Source of the DNA: Ensifer sp. Root278
GTDB taxonomy: Bacteria > Pseudomonadota > Alphaproteobacteria > Rhizobiales > Rhizobiaceae
Direction: 5' to 3'
Length of the DNA: 64,000 bases
Assembly (NCBI RefSeq): GCF_001429285.1
Contig: NZ_LMJJ01000043.1
Span: forward strand, 102,184 to 166,183
Both the position numbers and the translations under genes were made by a program. The notes under the pieces were generated by a model that had not been told where the DNA came from, did no database searches, and saw nothing but the letters and a program-made list of their open reading frames with translations. Below are positions 60,383 to 64,000 of the stretch, piece after piece. Numbering within the stretch: position 1 is the first letter of the stretch; each line of letters begins with the position of its first letter.

Positions 60383-61834
60383 ATGCAGACGGTTTCTCGC
60401 ACCCTTGCGCCCACGCATCCGCTCGACCTGCCCGCAACGGAGATCGCTGCCGGCATCCGCGCCCGCCATTTTTCGGCTGAAGCGGTCGTTGTCGAATCGC
60501 TGCGCCGCGCGAAAGTCGTCAATCAGACGCTGAACGCATTCACGCTGCTGCGGGAGGAGGCGGCAATCGCATCGGCGCGGGCGGCTGACGAACGCGTCGC
60601 AACCGGCGGTGACACGCCCGCTCTTCTCGGCGTCCCCTTCGCCGCCAAGGACCTGACACCGACCAAAGGCGATCTCACCACGCTCGGCTCCTGGACGCGT
60701 GGAAATTGGATTCCAACGGAGACGGCGCTGTGCATCGAGCGGCTGGAGGCTGCCGGCGCGATCCTGATCGGCAAGACGACGACGCCGGAATTCGCCCATT
60801 CCAGTTTCACGTCGAGCCCACGCTGGGGCGTGACCCGCAATCCCTGGAATCCGGAGCGAACCTCCGGCGGCTCCTCGGGCGGATCAGCGGTCGCTGTCGC
60901 GACCGGCGTGGTTCCCTTCGCCGAAGGCACGGACATGGGCGGGTCGGTGCGCATTCCTGCAGCACTTTCGGGCGTCGTTGGCCTCAAGCCCAGCCTGGGG
61001 CGAATTCCGATGACCATCCTGCCGAGCGTCTTCGACAACATATCCCATTTCGGCCCGCTGGCGCGCACCGTCAGCGATGCTGTCGCTTTCATGGCAGCGG
61101 CTGCCGGCCCCGATGATGCGGATATCGCCTCGTTGCCGCTCTCCTTCGCGGCCGACCGGGCAAGAGCAGGCTCACTTGCGGGCCGGCGCTTCGCCCTTTC
61201 GCTGGACCTTGGCTACTACAGCGTCGATGCCTCCGTGCAAGCCGCGATCCTTGCGGCGGTCGAGCAGCTTCGTGCGGCTGGCGCCACGGTGGAACCCGTG
61301 GACATCGGCTGGTCCCGCGCCGTCAACGACCAGTGGTACGATCTCTGGTGCGTGTTCATGGCCGCATTTTTCGGCGACGCGATCGATGGCTACCGCGAGC
61401 GCATGGACCCGATCGTCGTCGAGCTCATCGAACGCGGGCTTGGTATGAATGCTACAGTCTACAAACGGGTGGAACTGCTCCGGACTGCGATGTGGCGTGA
61501 TCTCGCCATGATCCTCGCCCGCTACGATGCGCTGCTCTGCCCGACTTGCGCGGTCACGGCCCCCTCGGCTGACGCGGACGACAACGACTACATTGCCGAT
61601 ACGCCGGACGGGCGCTTTCGCGGGCTGGACATGACCTGCCCGTTCAACCTGCTGCCGCAGTGTCCAGCCCTGTCGGTGCCTGTCGGCCTCGCCAATGATG
61701 GCCTCCCAGTCGGCCTGCAGATCGTCGGTCGCCGCTACGCCGATGAAGACGTGCTGTCGCTCGGCGGTGCCATCGAGAGCGTGTTGCAGGCTTCGGGTCT
61801 TGCCGTCGGCCGGGCGGAGCGGTGGCGCTGGTAA
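60383..61834 (+). CDS. Amidase-signature family hydrolase
   Basis: A 483-residue enzyme. The Ser-cisSer-Lys triad is visible: catalytic Lys in PFAAKDLTPTKGDLTT, the Gly/Ser-rich ERTSGGSSGGSAVAVATGVV, and nucleophile Ser in GTDMGGSVRIPAALSGVVGL. Relatives cleave amides such as indole-3-acetamide, aryl amides and carbamates. It is divergent from the LuxR gene, sharing a short control region. The tryptophan genes next door make indole-3-acetamide tempting, but the sequence alone does not decide. Confidence 0.88.
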   Translation: MQTVSRTLAPTHPLDLPATEIAAGIRARHFSAEAVVVESLRRAKVVNQTLNAFTLLREEAAIASARAADERVATGGDTPALLGVPFAAKDLTPTKGDLTTLGSWTRGNWIPTETALCIERLEAAGAILIGKTTTPEFAHSSFTSSPRWGVTRNPWNPERTSGGSSGGSAVAVATGVVPFAEGTDMGGSVRIPAALSGVVGLKPSLGRIPMTILPSVFDNISHFGPLARTVSDAVAFMAAAAGPDDADIASLPLSFAADRARAGSLAGRRFALSLDLGYYSVDASVQAAILAAVEQLRAAGATVEPVDIGWSRAVNDQWYDLWCVFMAAFFGDAIDGYRERMDPIVVELIERGLGMNATVYKRVELLRTAMWRDLAMILARYDALLCPTCAVTAPSADADDNDYIADTPDGRFRGLDMTCPFNLLPQCPALSVPVGLANDGLPVGLQIVGRRYADEDVLSLGGAIESVLQASGLAVGRAERWRW

Positions 61835-62092
61835 CGTGCGCGCCGCCGACGATCGGCCGGCTCCGACCCCTCAAAGCAGCAGGAGCTTCCTCAGCACCGA
61901 AACGACTTCCACGGCTTGCTTTTCGGCGATGTCACATCGGGCGATGAACTGGAATTAATTAAATCAATTGCTTGATTGTTGTTGTACCGGCGTGTTCCGC
62001 GAATGCGAAGCTCGGTATCGAAGAATCCGCCGATCGCGCGAGGGGCGGTCACCTCGCACTGACCGGCTAGTGAGCCACGCCATGACTTGGTG

Positions 62093-62986
62093 TCAGCGAA
62101 TGAAGATCAGCGCCATGCCGAGGACGACGAGGGCAGCACCGGCCCAGGCGCCGGCGGCAGGCCGTTCGCCCGTCCTCAGCCACAGCATCGGCAGGATCAT
62201 GACCGGCGAGGTCGCGGACAAAGTCGATACGATGCCCACCTTGCCGCCCGAGAGCGCGAAGAGCAGCAGCGTCATCCCCATGCCAAGAGCGAGGACCCCG
62301 GTCAGTGCGGTCATTGCGGCAACCTTCAAGGTCAGCGGCGCCCTCGGCTTGACCGATGGAATGGGCAGCTGGATCAGGATGCTCAGGCAGAAGGCGGCAA
62401 TGCCGACACGCAGCATGGAGGCGACAAAAGGATCGATGCCGGCGGCCATGACCGGTCGTACGATGATCGAGCCGATCGCCTGGCCGGTGGCGGCGCCAAG
62501 ACCGAGCAGGACGCCGATCCAAAGCGGCCCCTTGACCTTTTCCCATTCGTGCATCTGCGCCCGGCGCTTGCCGAAGAGAATGGCGAGGAACACGCCGGTG
62601 GCCGTCAGCGCGATGCCTCCAATCGCGGTTGGTGACAGCGCTTCGCCAAGCACCAGCCAGCCGAGCAAGGCGGCGATCGGCGCGTTGAGGGCGAAGAGGA
62701 TGCCGGAGCGGCGCGGACCGAGCCGGTTGAGCGCGGCAAAGAGCAGCGTGTCGCCGATGAAAATGCCGATCAAGCCGGACAAAAGCAGCGGCGTGAGGCT
62801 TGTCGCATCCAGCCCACGCCACGCCCCGGTGGCGAGCACATAGATTGCCAGAAGTCCCGTGACGAAGATCTGCCGAAGGCGGTTGAAGGCGGGTGCGCCG
62901 AGGTGGCCGGCCGGTCCGGCCGAGATCAACCCCGTCAGGGCCCAGCAGGTCGCGGCCCCCAGCGCGGCGAGTTCATGAATTGGCAT
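62093..62986 (-). CDS. EamA/DMT-family exporter
   Basis: A 297-residue membrane protein with ten helices in two EamA repeats. ELAALGAATCWALTGLISAG and ALNRLGPRRSGILFALNAPI with AALLGWLVLGEALSPTAIGG are typical, and the second repeat is KVGIVSTLSATSPVMILPML. Substrate unknown. The flanking gaps 61835-62092 and 62987-63275 contain no supported gene. Confidence 0.85.
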   Translation of the reverse strand: MPIHELAALGAATCWALTGLISAGPAGHLGAPAFNRLRQIFVTGLLAIYVLATGAWRGLDATSLTPLLLSGLIGIFIGDTLLFAALNRLGPRRSGILFALNAPIAALLGWLVLGEALSPTAIGGIALTATGVFLAILFGKRRAQMHEWEKVKGPLWIGVLLGLGAATGQAIGSIIVRPVMAAGIDPFVASMLRVGIAAFCLSILIQLPIPSVKPRAPLTLKVAAMTALTGVLALGMGMTLLLFALSGGKVGIVSTLSATSPVMILPMLWLRTGERPAAGAWAGAALVVLGMALIFIR

Positions 62987-63275
62987 GATATTCCGATCGG
63001 TAGACTGCGGCCCCGAAGGAGCTCTCCTCGGCCTCCGTTAAAGCTTGAGCGAACGGCATTCGTCCAGCGCTTTTTCAGCCGCATCAACAGGGCGCTTCGT
63101 GCCGGGCGGCAGACGCTGCAACAGCGCTCATCATGGTCGTCTTGTGCCCACAGGCGATATGTCCAAGGGCCCACGCGCCGACGTTGATTCCGAATGAATT
63201 TTTCAGCACTTTTCGCCAGGCGATTGGAACGCCTGAAGCCGGCTGCCGTTAGGTTGGACATCAAAGGAATCCGCC

Positions 63276-64000
63276 ATGAAAAAGCTCCTGATTGCCCTTC
63301 TGGTCTTCGGAGCGCTCGCGGCCGCGGGCGGCCTGAGCCTCGGCTATCTGTCGCGACGGGAGGCTACGGTGCCGATTGAAAAGACCTACGGTCCCGATCC
63401 GGTCCTGGTCGAACCAAAGGTGGAGCTCGTGCCATCCGTCGCTGTCGCGGAAGCCACGCCCTGGCCTGCAGGCATGATGCCATCGGCCGCGCCGGGCCTT
63501 GCCGCCAAGGAATTTGCGGGCGGCTTCGATCATCCCCGCTGGCTGCACGTGCTGCCGAATGGCGATGTGCTGGTCGCAGAAAGCAATGCGCCACCCCAAC
63601 CCGACCCCGGCTTTTCGGTGCGGGCCTTTGCTGCTCAGCTCATCCAGGGCAGGGCCGGCGCCCGAAGTAAGAGCGCCAATCGCATATCGTTGTTGCGCGA
63701 CGCGGACGGTGACGGCGTGGCGGAAACGAAAACGCCCTTCATCACCGGGCTCAATTCACCGTTCGGTATGACATTGCTCGACGGTAAGCTCTTCGTAGCC
63801 AATGCCGATGCGATCGTGGCCTTTCCCTATCAGGAAGGCGCGACCGAGATTACGGCGCCCGCAGAGAAGATTGTCGACCTACCCGCGGGCCGCAACCATC
63901 ACTGGACGAAGGACGTCATCGCCAGCCCGGACGGGACCAAGCTTTACGTCACGGTCGGCTCCAATTCCAACGTCGGCGAAAACGGCATGGAGGAGGAAAG
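63276..64000 (+). CDS. PQQ-dependent sugar (glucose/sorbosone) dehydrogenase-like protein, 5' part
   Basis: The gene begins at the ATG with AAAGGA upstream and runs off the right edge after 241 codons. An N-terminal membrane anchor or signal (MKKLLIALLVFGALAAAGGL) is followed by a beta-propeller start: HPRWLHVLPNGDVLVAESNA, ISLLRDADGDGVAETKTPFI, LNSPFGMTLLDGKLFVANAD and RNHHWTKDVIASPDGTKLYV. These are landmarks of L-sorbosone/GDH-B type periplasmic dehydrogenases. It should oxidise a sugar with PQQ, but the C-terminal calcium and PQQ sites lie outside the window. Confidence 0.8.
   Translation, partial: MKKLLIALLVFGALAAAGGLSLGYLSRREATVPIEKTYGPDPVLVEPKVELVPSVAVAEATPWPAGMMPSAAPGLAAKEFAGGFDHPRWLHVLPNGDVLVAESNAPPQPDPGFSVRAFAAQLIQGRAGARSKSANRISLLRDADGDGVAETKTPFITGLNSPFGMTLLDGKLFVANADAIVAFPYQEGATEITAPAEKIVDLPAGRNHHWTKDVIASPDGTKLYVTVGSNSNVGENGMEEE

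Noticed and set aside
61873-61960. Short open stretch on the minus strand behind the amidase gene, possible gene remnant
   Set aside because: About 26 codons without start or recognisable similarity; too little to call a pseudogene.
1-64000. Mobile elements, tRNA or rRNA genes and phage genes
   Set aside because: Both strands were read for transposase or integrase motifs, tRNA T-loop patterns and rRNA segments; none was recognised. A tRNAscan or IS search would be needed to exclude them formally.

Overview
The window is high-GC, densely coded alphaproteobacterial DNA. Several features point to Rhizobiaceae (Sinorhizobium/Ensifer or Rhizobium): BA14K, DUF2277 and DUF2778 proteins, many ABC and TRAP importers, a GAAC-N7-GAAC (alphaproteobacterial LexA) box, a tandem palindromic intergenic repeat and an anti-Shine-Dalgarno small-RNA candidate. 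I saw no rRNA, tRNA, CRISPR array, transposase or prophage gene. Two genes are cut by the window edges (an isochorismatase-type hydrolase on the left, a sorbosone/glucose dehydrogenase-like protein on the right), and one LysR gene is a remnant.

Layout. 1-9.8 kb: mixed genes, namely a BA14K protein, a MerR regulator with a probable target gene that shares its operator, an MFS transporter, a small-RNA candidate, a CPA1 Na+/H+ antiporter that looks internally shortened, DUF2277, a SHGC-type (L,D-transpeptidase-like) protein, and a LysR/TauE pair. 9.8-20.7 kb: a membrane adenylate cyclase, a secreted GH5 glycosidase, a truncated LysR beside an EamA exporter, a ketopantoate reductase, a TRAP transporter (DctPQM), a Ser/Asn-repeat exported protein, and a TerC protein with a structured leader. 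20.8-28.1 kb: a sugar module with araFGH, an aldose 1-epimerase and, divergently, a GntR regulator, D-galactonate dehydratase and an SDR; palindromic operators lie between the two arms. 28.2-31 kb: a UvrD-like helicase preceded by a LexA box, and a 40-residue membrane peptide. 58.2-64 kb: an APC permease, LuxR regulator and amidase unit, an EamA exporter and the right-edge gene.

The centrepiece is 32.6-58.1 kb, which encodes what looks like a complete aerobic route from tryptophan through anthranilate to CoA-bound intermediates. A TrpXYZ-like importer, tryptophan 2,3-dioxygenase, an AFMID-type formamidase candidate and kynureninase make anthranilate. A 2-aminobenzoate-CoA ligase and a two-domain 2-aminobenzoyl-CoA monooxygenase/reductase (salicylate-hydroxylase-like FAD domain fused to an Old-Yellow-Enzyme domain) activate and dearomatise it. 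A nine-gene operon then supplies SDR, crotonase, two acyl-CoA dehydrogenases (one glutaryl-CoA dehydrogenase-like), thioesterase, RidA, crotonase/3-hydroxyacyl-CoA dehydrogenase fusion and thiolase. A Liv-type ABC importer is co-transcribed with the ligase. No kynurenine 3-monooxygenase and no anthranilate dioxygenase was found here, so the genes favour the CoA route known from Azoarcus evansii.

Two promoter regions of this set carry the same dyad (TTTCAAGCYTAAA), and a MarR gene sits next to one of them; a GntR gene is divergent from the tryptophan importer. The region therefore reads as one catabolic island with at least two regulators. All functions are inferred from sequence patterns; no database search was run.
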